A stretch of 64,000 nt of DNA from Deltaproteobacteria bacterium (lineage in GTDB: Bacteria > Desulfobacterota > Syntrophia > Syntrophales > JAFGHS01): NCBI GenBank assembly GCA_016930075.1, contig JAFGHS010000042.1, positions 38,135 through 102,134 on the forward strand. Reading direction: 5' to 3'. The notes beneath the pieces were generated by a model that saw only the letters and a program-made list of their open reading frames with translations, was not told the origin of the DNA and made no database searches. Within the stretch, counting starts at the first letter, position 1, and each line of letters opens with the position of its first letter. A program made the position numbers and the translations under genes. This document shows, in pieces, positions 9,196 to 20,472 of the stretch.

Positions 9196-10362
9196 TTGCT
9201 CCGATTTATTCACACGGCTGACTGGCATTTGGGAAGGCTGTTTCACGGCGTCTCCTTGACGGACGACCAGGCCTATGTCCTGGATCAGCTGGTGCGGCTT
9301 GTTGTGGACGTCAAACCGGACGCCCTGCTGATAGCGGGCGATATTTACGACCGGGCCGTTCCTGCCCCCCTGGCCGTCAAACTCCTCAATGAGGTGCTGT
9401 CGAGCATCACGGCGGACCTGAACGTTCCCGTCGTCATGATCTCCGGAAATCACGACAGCCCCGAACGCCTCGGGTTCGGTTCGCGCCTCCTGTCCAGGCA
9501 GGGTCTTTTCATCTTCGGACGTCTTTCACGGGATCTGCGCCCCGTCCTCATTATGGGCAAGGGCTGGGGCCTGGCCGCCCGGATTTACGCCCTGCCGTAT
9601 GATGATGCGGCGGCCTTCATGGATGCTCCCGACGATGGTTCCGCCCCCGCTGAAAACAGCGGCGCGTCGCTTGGCGCCGTCATCCGGAATCTGCTTGACG
9701 ACCACCCCCCCGACGAGTGCGCTGTCTGCGTCAGCCATGCATTCATTGCGGGGGCGACGGCCGGCGAATCGGAACGCCCTCTGTCCGTCGGCGGCGCTGC
9801 CGCCGTTGACGCCGCCCTTTTCAAGGACTTCGATTACGCCGCTATGGGCCATCTCCACCGCCCCCAGTCCGCAGGCGGCGAAACCATTCAATACGCCGGT
9901 TCCCTTCTCAAATACGCCTTTTCCGAGGCGGACCAGGTCAAATCGGTGAATCTTGTGGAAATGGACCGGCAGGGCCTTGCCCGCTGCGAACGGATCCCCC
10001 TTGCGCCCCGGCGGGACGTGCGCATCCGCGAGGGGACTCTGGCGGACATCCTCAAGGGGCCCGCTTCCGGTGAAAACCGGGAGGACTATCTGATGGTCCG
10101 TCTTCTCGACAAGGGCGCCATCCTTGATGCCATGGGAAAAATCCGGGAGGTCTATCCGAACTGCCTTCATATCGAAAGGCCCTCGCTCCTTTTTAAAGAC
10201 GCCGGGATGACCGCTCGCACCGATCATACGAAGACGACGGGCATGGATCTGTTTAAGGCCTTCTTCGTCCAGACGACGGGCGAAGAGCTTTCGGAGGGCC
10301 AGGCACGGGCCTTCGCTTCCGTGGCGGACGAGCTGGACCGGTCGGAAAGGGAGGCGCCCTGA
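9196..10362 (+). CDS. sbcD: Exonuclease subunit SbcD (Mre11-like nuclease)
   Basis: A 388-residue calcineurin-like phosphoesterase of the SbcD/Mre11 family. Metal-binding motifs appear in order: HTADWHLGR (start), AGDIYDR, SGNHDSPERL, SHAF and MGHLHRPQ. With SbcC it forms an ATP-dependent nuclease that cuts hairpins and processes double-strand ends. Translation begins at TTG (9196), since the first motif lies only six residues in and no nearer ATG fits; AAGGAACAAGG supplies the SD. Its stop overlaps the sbcC start as TGATG, showing translational coupling. Confidence 0.95.
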   Translation: MLRFIHTADWHLGRLFHGVSLTDDQAYVLDQLVRLVVDVKPDALLIAGDIYDRAVPAPLAVKLLNEVLSSITADLNVPVVMISGNHDSPERLGFGSRLLSRQGLFIFGRLSRDLRPVLIMGKGWGLAARIYALPYDDAAAFMDAPDDGSAPAENSGASLGAVIRNLLDDHPPDECAVCVSHAFIAGATAGESERPLSVGGAAAVDAALFKDFDYAAMGHLHRPQSAGGETIQYAGSLLKYAFSEADQVKSVNLVEMDRQGLARCERIPLAPRRDVRIREGTLADILKGPASGENREDYLMVRLLDKGAILDAMGKIREVYPNCLHIERPSLLFKDAGMTARTDHTKTTGMDLFKAFFVQTTGEELSEGQARAFASVADELDRSEREAP

Positions 10363-13300
10363 TGAAACCCCTCGCCTTATCCATGCAGGCCTTCGGCCCC
10401 TACGCGGCCGTCCAGACCCTCAATTTTGATGCCCTTGAAGGCCGGCAGTTTTTCCTTATCCACGGCCCGACCGGCGCGGGCAAGACGACGATCCTCGACG
10501 CCGTGTGTTTTGCCCTTTACGGCGCCAGCAGCGGGGCGGAACGGGAGGGAAGCGCCATGCGGAGCGACCATGCCGATCCCGCAACGCCCACGGAAGTGAC
10601 CTTCGATTTTGCCGTGGGGCAGCAGGCCTACCGGGTGCGGCGCAGACCGAAACAGGAGCGCCCAAAGAAGCGCGGCGGCGGTACGACGACGGACGAACCG
10701 CAGGCCGCCCTCTGGCGATGGACCCTTGAGGCCGACGGGAAGCGCCGCATGGACCTGTTGGCGGGACAATGGGACCGCTGCACGCGGGCCGTGGAAGACA
10801 TCCTGGGCTTCAGGAGCGCCGAGTTCCGCCAGGTTGTCATGCTTCCCCAGGGGCAATTCCGGCAGCTCCTGGCCGCCGACTCCCGTGAACGCCAGAAAAT
10901 CCTCGAAACCCTGTTCCACACGGAGCAGTACCGCATGATGGAGGAGCGTCTCAGGGAAAAGGCCAAAGACATCGAAAACGACGTCAAGGATTTCCGGCGG
11001 CGCATCGACCTTGTTCTGGCCCAGGCGTCTGCAGAAAGCACCCCGGCCTTGACGGCGGGCAAACAGGAACTGGAGGCCGCCGTCAAGGACCGGGAGGAAA
11101 GCCTCATCCGGGCGAGGCGGGAGGAGGTCCTGGCCCAGACGGCCGTCCATGAAGGCGTCCGGATTGTCGAGAAGATCGAGGAATGCGCGGCGGCGAAAAA
11201 GGGGCTGCAAAGCCTCGAATCGCAAAAAGCCGCCTTTGCAGAAAAGAGGCGCATCCTGGAGGCCGGGCGGCTCGCCCTGATCCTGACCGATGCGGAGGCG
11301 GCGCTGGAAAGCCGCCGGCAGGAGCACGGCGCATTGACGAAGGCCGTGGACGATGCCGGGGCGCAGTTGCTGAAGGCCGGCGACGATGCCGGCCGGGCCG
11401 AAGAAGCCCTCCGCCGGGAACAGGAACGGGAAACGCAACGGGAAGCGGCCCTGCGCGCCTTGAATGAACTGACGTCTTTCAGGGGGCGGGTTGCGGACCT
11501 CGATCAAGCCCGCAATGCTTTAAAGAAGGCGCAGACGGCCTTTCAATTGCGCGAAAGACAGCAGCGAAAAGCCCGTGAGACCCTTGCCGCTGTCCGTAAG
11601 ATTCTCGAAGAGAAAACGGCGATACAAACGCAGACGGCGGCCCTTGCGGCGCAGGAACCGGCCCTGTCGGCCGCCCAAGGGGAGGCCAGAAAACTCTTTC
11701 AAGGGCGGCGTCAATATGAAGAGGCGCAAAACACCCGTGCCGCCGTGCAGAAAAAATATGCTGCGGCGGCGGCACGTCGGCAGTCGGCGGAACAGGCGGC
11801 TGCAAAACACCACGAGGATCTGAGGACGGCGGAACACCTCCGGCAGGAGGGTCGGGCTGCCGTCCTGGCCCGCACCCTTACGCACGGAGAGCCCTGCCCC
11901 GTTTGCGGCTCCCGGGAGCATCCGTCTCCCGCCGTCTCCGACGCGTCCATCCCTGAAGAACAAACCATGAGGGAACTTCGGGCGCAACTGGAAAAGGAGG
12001 AGCAGGACCTGACGGTCCTCCGGGAAAAAGAGGTCAGTAGCGGTCTGGAGTTGGAACGGTGCAAGGCCGACCTCGCCCTTTTGAGGGCCGCCCTCGGTGA
12101 TGCCGCGGAACTCCCTCTGCCGCAGTTGGAGGACAGGGAGGCAGCGGCGGAAAAAGCCCTGGCCCTAGCGCGGGAGGCCGGTCAGCAAGCGGAGCAGGCG
12201 GCACGGGAGATGGAAAGCCTCGGAGCAAAAGAGGTGGACGGCATCCGGGCTGTGGAAGAGGCGGAACAAGCCTGTCAGGCCGCCTTTATTGAAAAGGAAA
12301 AACAGACCGCCGTCGTGTCGGAGCGGGAGGCGTCCATTCCCGAAGCCTGGCGGGACGCCGGGGCCCTCAAACGTGAACTCACGCAGGTTTCCGCCGTGCT
12401 GGAAGCCCTGAAGGTTGCATTCAGGGAGGCCCAGGAGAAAAACCTCCGGGCACGGGAGGCCAGGTCCGCCGCCGAGGCGACCTTGAAGGAAAAGACGGCG
12501 GCCCTGAAGGCTGCGGCGGAAACCCTGCGGCTTGCCGGGGAAGATTTTGCCGGCCGTTTGGTTGTGGCCGGTTTTTCCGATGAAGCCTCTTTTCAGAGCG
12601 CCAAACGGCGGGCGGAGGATATAGGGCGGCTTGACGAAGAGATCCGGGCCTTCGAAGGGGCCGTGGAAAGCGCCGGAGACCGGATGAGGCGGGCTGTGCA
12701 GGCAGCGGAAGGCCTTGCCGCCCCCGATCTGGAGGGTCTTTCAGCGCGTCTTTTGGCCGTCAAAGACCGGTTGGGCGCCCTGACGGCCGAGCAGGCGGAC
12801 CGGAGGGCCCGCGTCAAGCTCCTCGATGCGGCTCTGAGGCATATTGCGGATTATTCCGCCCGTCTCGAAGACCTGGAGGCCCGATACGCCGTCTTCGGCC
12901 GCATCTCCGAGGTGGCCGGCGGGAAGAATCTCTACGGCATGACCTTTCAGCGGTTCGTCCTGGCAGCCCTTCTCGATGACGTCTTGACGGCCACGTCGGC
13001 AAGGCTTAAAATCATGAGCCGGGAGCGTTATGAGCTGCACCGCGTCCGGGACAGGAGCAAACGTCCCAGCGGACTGGAACTGGAGGTTTACGACGCTTAC
13101 ACGGGCGCCCTCCGGGGCGTGGCCACCCTGTCCGGCGGCGAGAGTTTTCTCGCGTCGCTGTCCCTGGCATTGGGGCTTGCGGATGTCGTGCAATCTTACG
13201 CAGGCGGCGTTCATCTGGATACGATCTTTATCGACGAAGGATTCGGGAGCCTCGATCCGGAGGCCCTGGAGCAGGCCATGGTCGCCCTGATGGATTTGCA

Positions 13301-13421
13301 GAAGGGCGGCCGCCTCGTCGGCGTCATTTCCCATGTGCCGGAAATGAAGGAATGGATACCCGCCCGCCTGGAAATCACCTCAGGCAGACAGGGAAGCGAG
13401 GCAAGATTTGTTTTAAAATAA
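10362..13421 (+). CDS. sbcC: Exonuclease subunit SbcC (Rad50-like ATPase)
   Basis: The 1,019-residue product has the SMC/Rad50 plan. Walker A GPTGAGKTTILDA is near residue 35, followed by a long charged coiled coil interrupted by the zinc hook CPVCG near residue 510. The second coil leads to the ABC signature LSGGESFLASL (~923) and Walker B TIFIDEGFGSLD (~955). It dimerises through the zinc hook and couples ATP hydrolysis to the SbcD nuclease in DNA repair. The start overlaps the sbcD stop by one base. The gene is rich in GCG/GCC/CGG codons, like its neighbours. Confidence 0.95.
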   Translation: MKPLALSMQAFGPYAAVQTLNFDALEGRQFFLIHGPTGAGKTTILDAVCFALYGASSGAEREGSAMRSDHADPATPTEVTFDFAVGQQAYRVRRRPKQERPKKRGGGTTTDEPQAALWRWTLEADGKRRMDLLAGQWDRCTRAVEDILGFRSAEFRQVVMLPQGQFRQLLAADSRERQKILETLFHTEQYRMMEERLREKAKDIENDVKDFRRRIDLVLAQASAESTPALTAGKQELEAAVKDREESLIRARREEVLAQTAVHEGVRIVEKIEECAAAKKGLQSLESQKAAFAEKRRILEAGRLALILTDAEAALESRRQEHGALTKAVDDAGAQLLKAGDDAGRAEEALRREQERETQREAALRALNELTSFRGRVADLDQARNALKKAQTAFQLRERQQRKARETLAAVRKILEEKTAIQTQTAALAAQEPALSAAQGEARKLFQGRRQYEEAQNTRAAVQKKYAAAAARRQSAEQAAAKHHEDLRTAEHLRQEGRAAVLARTLTHGEPCPVCGSREHPSPAVSDASIPEEQTMRELRAQLEKEEQDLTVLREKEVSSGLELERCKADLALLRAALGDAAELPLPQLEDREAAAEKALALAREAGQQAEQAAREMESLGAKEVDGIRAVEEAEQACQAAFIEKEKQTAVVSEREASIPEAWRDAGALKRELTQVSAVLEALKVAFREAQEKNLRAREARSAAEATLKEKTAALKAAAETLRLAGEDFAGRLVVAGFSDEASFQSAKRRAEDIGRLDEEIRAFEGAVESAGDRMRRAVQAAEGLAAPDLEGLSARLLAVKDRLGALTAEQADRRARVKLLDAALRHIADYSARLEDLEARYAVFGRISEVAGGKNLYGMTFQRFVLAALLDDVLTATSARLKIMSRERYELHRVRDRSKRPSGLELEVYDAYTGALRGVATLSGGESFLASLSLALGLADVVQSYAGGVHLDTIFIDEGFGSLDPEALEQAMVALMDLQKGGRLVGVISHVPEMKEWIPARLEITSGRQGSEARFVLK

Positions 13422-13434
13422 GGAGGCCGTCGTT

Positions 13435-15138
13435 ATGTCGTGTTCGTTGGTATCGGCTGAGTTGGGTGCGTACCGTGCGCCCGTTGAAAACGCCCTTGCG
13501 CAAATGCGCAAAGACGGCGTCATTGCCCGCATCCTGAAGAAGGACCATACGCTATGGAAACCCTCTCCGGTGGAAATCGCGAACCGTCTGGGCTGGCTGG
13601 ACAGCCCCCGGGCCATGGCGGATCACATGGCCGGGTTGCAGGCCTTTGCCGGTGATCTTCGCCGGGAAGGCTATGCGCACGCCCTCCTTCTCGGCATGGG
13701 GGGATCGAGTCTCGCCCCGGAAGTTTTCCGTAAAACCTTCGGCGTCGTTTCCGGCTGTCTCGATCTTGCCGTTTTGGACAGCACAGATCCCGGCGCCGTC
13801 TTGGCCGCCACGGAAACGCTCGATTTGACAAAAACACTTTTCATCGTTTCCACCAAATCAGGCGGCACGATAGAAACCCTTTCCCTGTTTAAATATTGCT
13901 ATCAACTCTGTCTGGAAAAGACAGGAACCGCTGAGGCGGGCCGGCATTTTATCGCCGTTACCGATCCGGGAAGCGGTCTGGCCGCCATGGCGGAGAAATA
14001 CCATTTCCGCAAAGTGTTCCTTAACGATCCTGCCATCGGCGGACGTTATTCGGCCCTGACGTATTTCGGTCTTGCGCCGGCTGCGCTTATCGGCATGGAT
14101 GCCGGGCGTCTGCTTGCAGAAGCCCGGAAGGCGGCGGCGACCGAAACGGCTCATGCTGAAGCGCCCGGCAAGGATGCCTTGAGCGGCCTTTTTCTGGGTG
14201 CTGTTTTGGGGGAACTGGCCAAGTCGGGACGGGATAAGGCGACCTTCATCTTTTCGCCGCAAATCGAGAGCTTCGGCGCCTGGCTGGAGCAGCTCATTGC
14301 CGAAAGTCTGGGGAAGGAAGGCCGGGGCATCCTGCCCGTTGTCGGCGAACCCGCGGGAGAAGCGCCCGTTTACGGCCACGACCGTGTGTTTGTCTTCATG
14401 AGCCTGAAGGGCGACCGACAGGATGATCATCGTTTTTCCGCTCTTGTTCGGCAGGGCCATCCGGCACTCCATGTCGTCCTCGATGATCCGTATGATCTGG
14501 GGGGGCAGTGCTTTACCTGGGAAATGGCCACCGCTGTGGCGGGCCACCTGATTTGTGTCAATCCTTTCGATCAGCCCGATGTGGAGGCAGCGAAGGTTCT
14601 GGCCCGGCAGATGATCGCGGACGCCGCCAAAAACGGCGTTTTGCCTGCGGAAACGCCCGTTGCTTCCGAAAAAGGCATCACGGTTTACGGAGCCGTCAGG
14701 GCCGGAACGCCGGGGGAAGCCTTTGCGGTCTTCCTGAATCATGTGCCGCCGGGGGGCTATATCGCTCTTCAGGCGTTTATTCAACCGACAGCGGAAGCGG
14801 ATGCCGCGCTCCAGGCCATGCGCCTGCGCCTGCGCGATCAATTCAGGACGGCCGTCACAACGGGCTACGGCCCCCGATACCTCCATTCCACAGGCCAGCT
14901 TCACAAGGGCGACGGCGGCAAGGGGCTGTTCATCCAATTCACCGCCGATGATGCACGCGATATGATCATTCCCGACGAGGCCGACAAGCCCGGCGGCGGC
15001 TTAACCTTCGGCGCCCTGAAAGCGGCCCAGGCGCTGGGCGATGGGAAGGCCCTTGTCCGTGCCGGACGCCGCGTGATGCGGTTTCATCTTGGGACGGACG
15101 CTGTCCGCGGTTTGCGGCTGCTGACGGAAAGCCTGTAA
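13435..15138 (+). CDS. pgi: Glucose-6-phosphate isomerase (type found in Tal-Pgi fusions)
   Basis: 567 residues with two SIS folds: LLGMGGSSLAPE near 80, STKSGGTIET near 140 and the PGI signature DPAIGGRYSALTYFG near 198. A glutamine/histidine-rich active-site segment, HSTGQLHKGDGG, lies near 483. The EIANRLGWL opening resembles the isomerase half of bacterial transaldolase-phosphoglucose isomerase fusions rather than classical E. coli Pgi, but no transaldolase part is attached. It interconverts glucose-6-phosphate and fructose-6-phosphate, fitting glk and tkt in the same operon. SD AAGGAGG precedes the ATG by 8 bases. Last gene of the operon. Confidence 0.88.
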   Translation: MSCSLVSAELGAYRAPVENALAQMRKDGVIARILKKDHTLWKPSPVEIANRLGWLDSPRAMADHMAGLQAFAGDLRREGYAHALLLGMGGSSLAPEVFRKTFGVVSGCLDLAVLDSTDPGAVLAATETLDLTKTLFIVSTKSGGTIETLSLFKYCYQLCLEKTGTAEAGRHFIAVTDPGSGLAAMAEKYHFRKVFLNDPAIGGRYSALTYFGLAPAALIGMDAGRLLAEARKAAATETAHAEAPGKDALSGLFLGAVLGELAKSGRDKATFIFSPQIESFGAWLEQLIAESLGKEGRGILPVVGEPAGEAPVYGHDRVFVFMSLKGDRQDDHRFSALVRQGHPALHVVLDDPYDLGGQCFTWEMATAVAGHLICVNPFDQPDVEAAKVLARQMIADAAKNGVLPAETPVASEKGITVYGAVRAGTPGEAFAVFLNHVPPGGYIALQAFIQPTAEADAALQAMRLRLRDQFRTAVTTGYGPRYLHSTGQLHKGDGGKGLFIQFTADDARDMIIPDEADKPGGGLTFGALKAAQALGDGKALVRAGRRVMRFHLGTDAVRGLRLLTESL

Positions 15139-15215
15139 TCTTAAAGGACAGAGACCCGGGGGCAGGGATTCAGAAACGAAAACGCCGGATAAGAAAAGAA
15201 AACGTCCCGCAATGC

Positions 15216-16229
15216 CTATTCCGTATCGCTTTCTCGTGTTCCGGAATTCAGCGCTTTGAAATGATCGGATTCCGGCCTGCCGTCGTCCGCGTGGGCCGGG
15301 TGATAATGGATATAGACCTTCCTTAAAAGATCGATTTTTTCACACAGATATTTTTCAACGGCATCGGCGATTTCATTGCCCTCATCCACCGTCTGCCGGC
15401 CGTCCACGCCGATGGTGATATTGGCGACGAAATAGGGACCGAACCTATGGGCGTGCACCGATTCGACGGTCTGGACGCCGGATATTCTTCCGACCAGCCC
15501 CCGGATCTTACGGTCGATCTCTTTGCTCGGCACCGTGTCCATCAACTCGTTTGCCGACTCGCGCAGAATGTCGGCGCCTGTTTTGACGACAATAACGGCA
15601 ACAACGGCTCCGGCGATGGGATCGAAGACCGCATGGCCCAAAATACCGCACAGAATGCCGATGCCGGCGCCGGCCGATGCAAAGATGTCATTGCGGTGGT
15701 CCCGCGCCAGGGCCATGACCGCAATGCTCTGAATGCGGGCGCCGATGGTCTTGGCCTGAAGCATGAGCATGATTTTTATGATCACCGTCCCGGCGGCGAC
15801 GATAAGGGTGAAGGTGCTGATGGGGTCATTCTGCATCCTTCCCATACAGAGATCGAAGACCTTATTGATGGAATCCCAGAAAATCGCCAGCCCCGTCGTA
15901 ATGACAAACGCGCCGACAACGAGGGCGGCAATGCTTTCAAACTGATGGTGTCCGTAAGGATGTTCGTCATCCGAGGGTTTCCCGGACAGCGTGACGAGGA
16001 TGCGTACGATGATGAAATACACGACATCGGAAAGGGAATTGATGCCGTCTGCAAGAAGGGCCTGGCTGTGTCCCAGAATGCCTGCGGAAAGTTTGGTCAC
16101 GGCAAGAACGGCATTGGCGCCCAGACCGAGATTGACGACGAGGCCAGCTTTTTCCTGACGCAGCCGGTCTTCCTGCCATGCATCCGTCCGGAGGATGTTT
16201 TTTTCGATTTCTGAATTGCTTGTGCTCAT
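15216..16229 (-). CDS. Cation diffusion facilitator (CDF) metal exporter
   Basis: The 337-residue product has the CDF six-helix membrane part followed by a cytoplasmic ~90-residue ferredoxin-like domain. Family marks are LLADGINSLSDVVYF (metal-site Asp residues in helix 2), the DEHPYGHHQFES loop and the RDHRNDIFAS helix (HxxxD metal-site pair). The C-terminal part contains ESVHAHRFGPYFVANI and VYIHYHPA, with histidines typical of the regulatory domain. It would export a divalent cation (Zn, Fe, Cd or Mn) in exchange for protons; the metal is not readable. Divergent from groL and convergent with pgi. Confidence 0.9.
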   Translation of the reverse strand: MSTSNSEIEKNILRTDAWQEDRLRQEKAGLVVNLGLGANAVLAVTKLSAGILGHSQALLADGINSLSDVVYFIIVRILVTLSGKPSDDEHPYGHHQFESIAALVVGAFVITTGLAIFWDSINKVFDLCMGRMQNDPISTFTLIVAAGTVIIKIMLMLQAKTIGARIQSIAVMALARDHRNDIFASAGAGIGILCGILGHAVFDPIAGAVVAVIVVKTGADILRESANELMDTVPSKEIDRKIRGLVGRISGVQTVESVHAHRFGPYFVANITIGVDGRQTVDEGNEIADAVEKYLCEKIDLLRKVYIHYHPAHADDGRPESDHFKALNSGTRESDTE

Positions 16230-16374
16230 GTCTGCCGTCTTCTTCCCGCTGCCTGGATGGGTTTTTTTGAACCGATGTTCAATATAAATCAGATGCCGGC
16301 ATTTTTATCAAGAAGTTCAGTAAAAAATTTAAAACGGTCTGTGCAAGTTTTTTTCGACGGTCCCCATCACGATC

Positions 16375-16402
16375 TTGACAAGACCGCAGGGATGATTATA
16401 TT
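16375..16402 (+). promoter_or_regulatory. Sigma-70-type promoter upstream of groL
   Basis: TTGACA (16375-16380), 16-bp spacer, TATATT (16397-16402), about 100 bp before the ATG. No CIRCE element or clear sigma-32 site is visible. An odd palindrome follows directly. Confidence 0.55.
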
Positions 16403-16414
16403 ACACACTGTGTA
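16402..16414. promoter_or_regulatory. 13-bp palindrome at the groL transcription start region
   Basis: TACACACTGTGTA is a perfect inverted repeat around one central base, overlapping the end of the -10 box and the expected start site. This is where a repressor would block transcription. The binding protein is unknown. Confidence 0.4.
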
Positions 16415-16494
16415 TTCGACAGTCCATCATCATGCCTGCAAATTAAACAGGATAGAGACATTCATTATCATATATCAAAATGTAAAGGAGGTAA

Positions 16495-18129
<1,635 letters not shown>

Positions 18130-18236
18130 CATCTTATCTGAAAAAAAACCGCGCCGCCTTGTTTGTCCGCTGAAAAAACGACCGGGGCGGCGAATCTTTT
18201 TCAGCACAAAAAACAAGATCGAAGGGAAAATACAGT

Positions 18237-18581
18237 ATGAAACATATAGTGAGAATTCTTTTTGTATCGGGAATATGCGCCGTCGTCATATTGGCGGGGT
18301 TTACCGTGATGAGAGTTGCCGTTCCTTCTTACCACAGTGCTCCCTCGTTGCTTGGTCAATATGGAATCACCGCCCAGCAAAGGGAAGCAAGCGCCCATGC
18401 GCCATTGACGGAGGCTTGCTTCCTCCCCGCCGTCAAAGCGCAGATAGCTAAAGACAAATGCATAGCGAACTGCAATGCGGGATGTAATGGGTGGTGCAAG
18501 GGAGTGGAGGCCATATCAGGCTGCTATGTCGGGTGTGCCGTCATGAAAGATTATGCCACGGGCGCTTCTTCTTATGAATAA
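18237..18581 (+). CDS. Small cysteine-rich membrane-anchored or exported protein, unknown
   Basis: No family recognised. The 114-residue product has an N-terminal hydrophobic segment (residues ~5-25) fit for export or anchoring. Its C-terminal half has seven cysteines, including a regular CX3CX3CX3C run (KCIANCNAGCNGWCKG). Such spacing suggests disulphides or metal/cofactor binding on one helix face. It lies 107 bp downstream of groL on the same strand and may be co-transcribed. The upstream SD (GAAGGGAAAA) is modest. Coding is likely from the signal-like start and the Cys pattern. Confidence 0.6.
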   Translation: MKHIVRILFVSGICAVVILAGFTVMRVAVPSYHSAPSLLGQYGITAQQREASAHAPLTEACFLPAVKAQIAKDKCIANCNAGCNGWCKGVEAISGCYVGCAVMKDYATGASSYE

Positions 18582-18616
18582 CGGTCTTGGCGGCCGGATT
18601 CAGCGCCCCCGGTTGT

Positions 18617-19795
18617 TCAGGACCGCAGGGCCTTGATGGGGTCAAGACGCGATGCCGTGCGGGCCGGGTAGAAACCGCAGAAGATGCCGACGACGGTCGA
18701 TACGCCGAAACCGAGAATGACGGACGAAAAAGACATGACAAACTGCCACTTGGAAAAATAGGCGAACAAATAGGATATGCCGATTCCCAGCACGATGCCG
18801 ATAATCCCTCCCGCCAGGCACAGAATAATCGATTCGATGAGGAACTGACTCTGGATGTCGCCCTGCTGGGCGCCGAGGGCGCGGCGCAGGCCGATTTCGC
18901 TTTTCCGTTCCGTTACGGAGATGAGCATGACGTTCATCACGCCGATGCCGCCGACAATCAGGGCGATGCTGCCGATGGCCCCTAACAGCAGCGAAAACAT
19001 CTGCATCTGTTTTTTCATCCTCTCGATCAGTTCCTCCGCCGATGTGATTTCCACCTGAGCGCCCCTGGATTTTTTCTGAAAAAAGTCCTGAACATCGGCC
19101 TTGATCCGTTCTGCGGGAACATCGGCGCCCACACGGGCCATAATGGTGTTGATCTCCGCATTCTGAAATGTCCGGACGGCCGTGGACAGGGGAATCAGCA
19201 TGCCCTTGTTGATGCCGTAAGGACGAAGCCCTCCCTCCGCCGACTGATCCAGAATGCCGACGACGGTAAAGGCGCGGTCGTTGGCCATAATCCGGCTGCC
19301 TAAAGGCGGCGATGTCCCGTTTTGCCTGAGAAAATCGGCTAATTCCTTACCGATGACGCAATAATAGCGATTCTGATCGAGTTCCGAAAGGAGCCGCCCT
19401 TCACGAATCTGAAGCTTGTTGATCGAGAAAAAGGACGCCGTAACCCCCATCTGCTCCATATTCGTCTTTGCCCGCCCGCTATAATATTCGGTTCCGCTGT
19501 TGACATAGGGTGCGACTTCCTGGATGTATCTGCTCTCCGCGGGGATCTTCATGACGACGTCCGTCCTGAATTCGTAACGCGTCTCGCCGCCGTAGCTTTT
19601 TCTGATGCTGATGATGTCGACGCCCATATCTTTAAATTGCCGGATGGATTCCTGCTGGACAATGGAGCCGATGGACACCATGGCGATGACCGATCCGATG
19701 CCGATGACAATGCCGATCAGGGCCAGCAGACTGCGCTGCCTGGAGCTCCAGAGGCTTCTGAACGCCTCATGAAAATTGATTTTCAGTAGATTCAT
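18617..19795 (-). CDS. MacB-type ABC transporter permease
   Basis: 392 residues from the ATG at 19795 (the track start at 19840 reads through the upstream gene). There is an N-terminal helix near residue 25 (SLLALIGIVIGIGSVIAMVSIG), a ~220-residue extracytoplasmic MacB core domain, and three C-terminal helices beginning at MNVMLISVTERKSEIGLRRALGA, the FtsX/MacB signature. The last residues, FYPARTASRLDPIKALRS, are typical of the family. It is the membrane subunit of a type VII mechanotransmission ABC system with the ATPase (overlap ATGA), adaptor and TolC-like protein encoded just upstream. Substrate unknown. Confidence 0.9.
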   Translation of the reverse strand: MNLLKINFHEAFRSLWSSRQRSLLALIGIVIGIGSVIAMVSIGSIVQQESIRQFKDMGVDIISIRKSYGGETRYEFRTDVVMKIPAESRYIQEVAPYVNSGTEYYSGRAKTNMEQMGVTASFFSINKLQIREGRLLSELDQNRYYCVIGKELADFLRQNGTSPPLGSRIMANDRAFTVVGILDQSAEGGLRPYGINKGMLIPLSTAVRTFQNAEINTIMARVGADVPAERIKADVQDFFQKKSRGAQVEITSAEELIERMKKQMQMFSLLLGAIGSIALIVGGIGVMNVMLISVTERKSEIGLRRALGAQQGDIQSQFLIESIILCLAGGIIGIVLGIGISYLFAYFSKWQFVMSFSSVILGFGVSTVVGIFCGFYPARTASRLDPIKALRS

Positions 19796-20472
19796 GCTGA
19801 ATAAATCATCCCGTCGATAATTTTTACGGCCCGGCCGCATTGCTCGGCAAGCTCCGGATTATGGGTGATGATTACGATGGTAATGCCTTCATCCCGATGG
19901 AGCCGCTGGAAAAGCTCCATAATCTCCTCGCCTGTTTTCTTATCCAGGGCGCCCGTCGGTTCATCGGCCAGAATAATCGCTGGCGACCCGATCAGGGCCC
20001 GGGCAATGGCGACGCGCTGCTGCTGGCCGCCGGACATTTCATTGGGTCGATGGTTGGCGCGCGATTGTATATCGACCTTGGTCAGAAATTCCATGCCCAT
20101 CTTTTTGATCTCACCCACACGGATGCCGCGATAGGTCAGCGGGACGCCGACATTTTCAAGGGCCGTCAGTTTCGGCAGCAGGTGATACTGCTGAAAAACA
20201 AACCCGATCTTCCGGTTTCTCATCGTCGACAACACCCGGTCGTCGTCATAAACAACCCTGGCGCCGTCAATATGATAGGTTCCCGTATCGGGCTTTTCCA
20301 GAAGCCCCAGCATATGCATCAGGGTGGATTTTCCGCTGCCCGACGGTCCGATGACGGCGAGGAATTCGCCCCGCTCAACGGAGAGGTTGATTCCCTTGAG
20401 GACATTCACCTCCGTGGGGCCGACGCGATAGGACTTGCGGATGTCCGCAATATCGAGCATAAGGTCGTTCAT
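19792..20472 (-). CDS. MacB/LolD-type ABC transporter ATPase
   Basis: 226 residues with Walker [16 protein letters not shown]-loop FVFQQYHLLPKL, signature [15 protein letters not shown], Walker B IILADEPTGALD and a switch histidine in IITHNPE. This is the LolD/MacB subclass that powers periplasmic mechanotransmission rather than substrate passage through the permease. It overlaps the PAS-adaptor gene by one base (TGATG) and the permease by four (ATGA), so the three subunits are translationally coupled. Confidence 0.93.
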   Translation of the reverse strand: MNDLMLDIADIRKSYRVGPTEVNVLKGINLSVERGEFLAVIGPSGSGKSTLMHMLGLLEKPDTGTYHIDGARVVYDDDRVLSTMRNRKIGFVFQQYHLLPKLTALENVGVPLTYRGIRVGEIKKMGMEFLTKVDIQSRANHRPNEMSGGQQQRVAIARALIGSPAIILADEPTGALDKKTGEEIMELFQRLHRDEGITIVIITHNPELAEQCGRAVKIIDGMIYSA

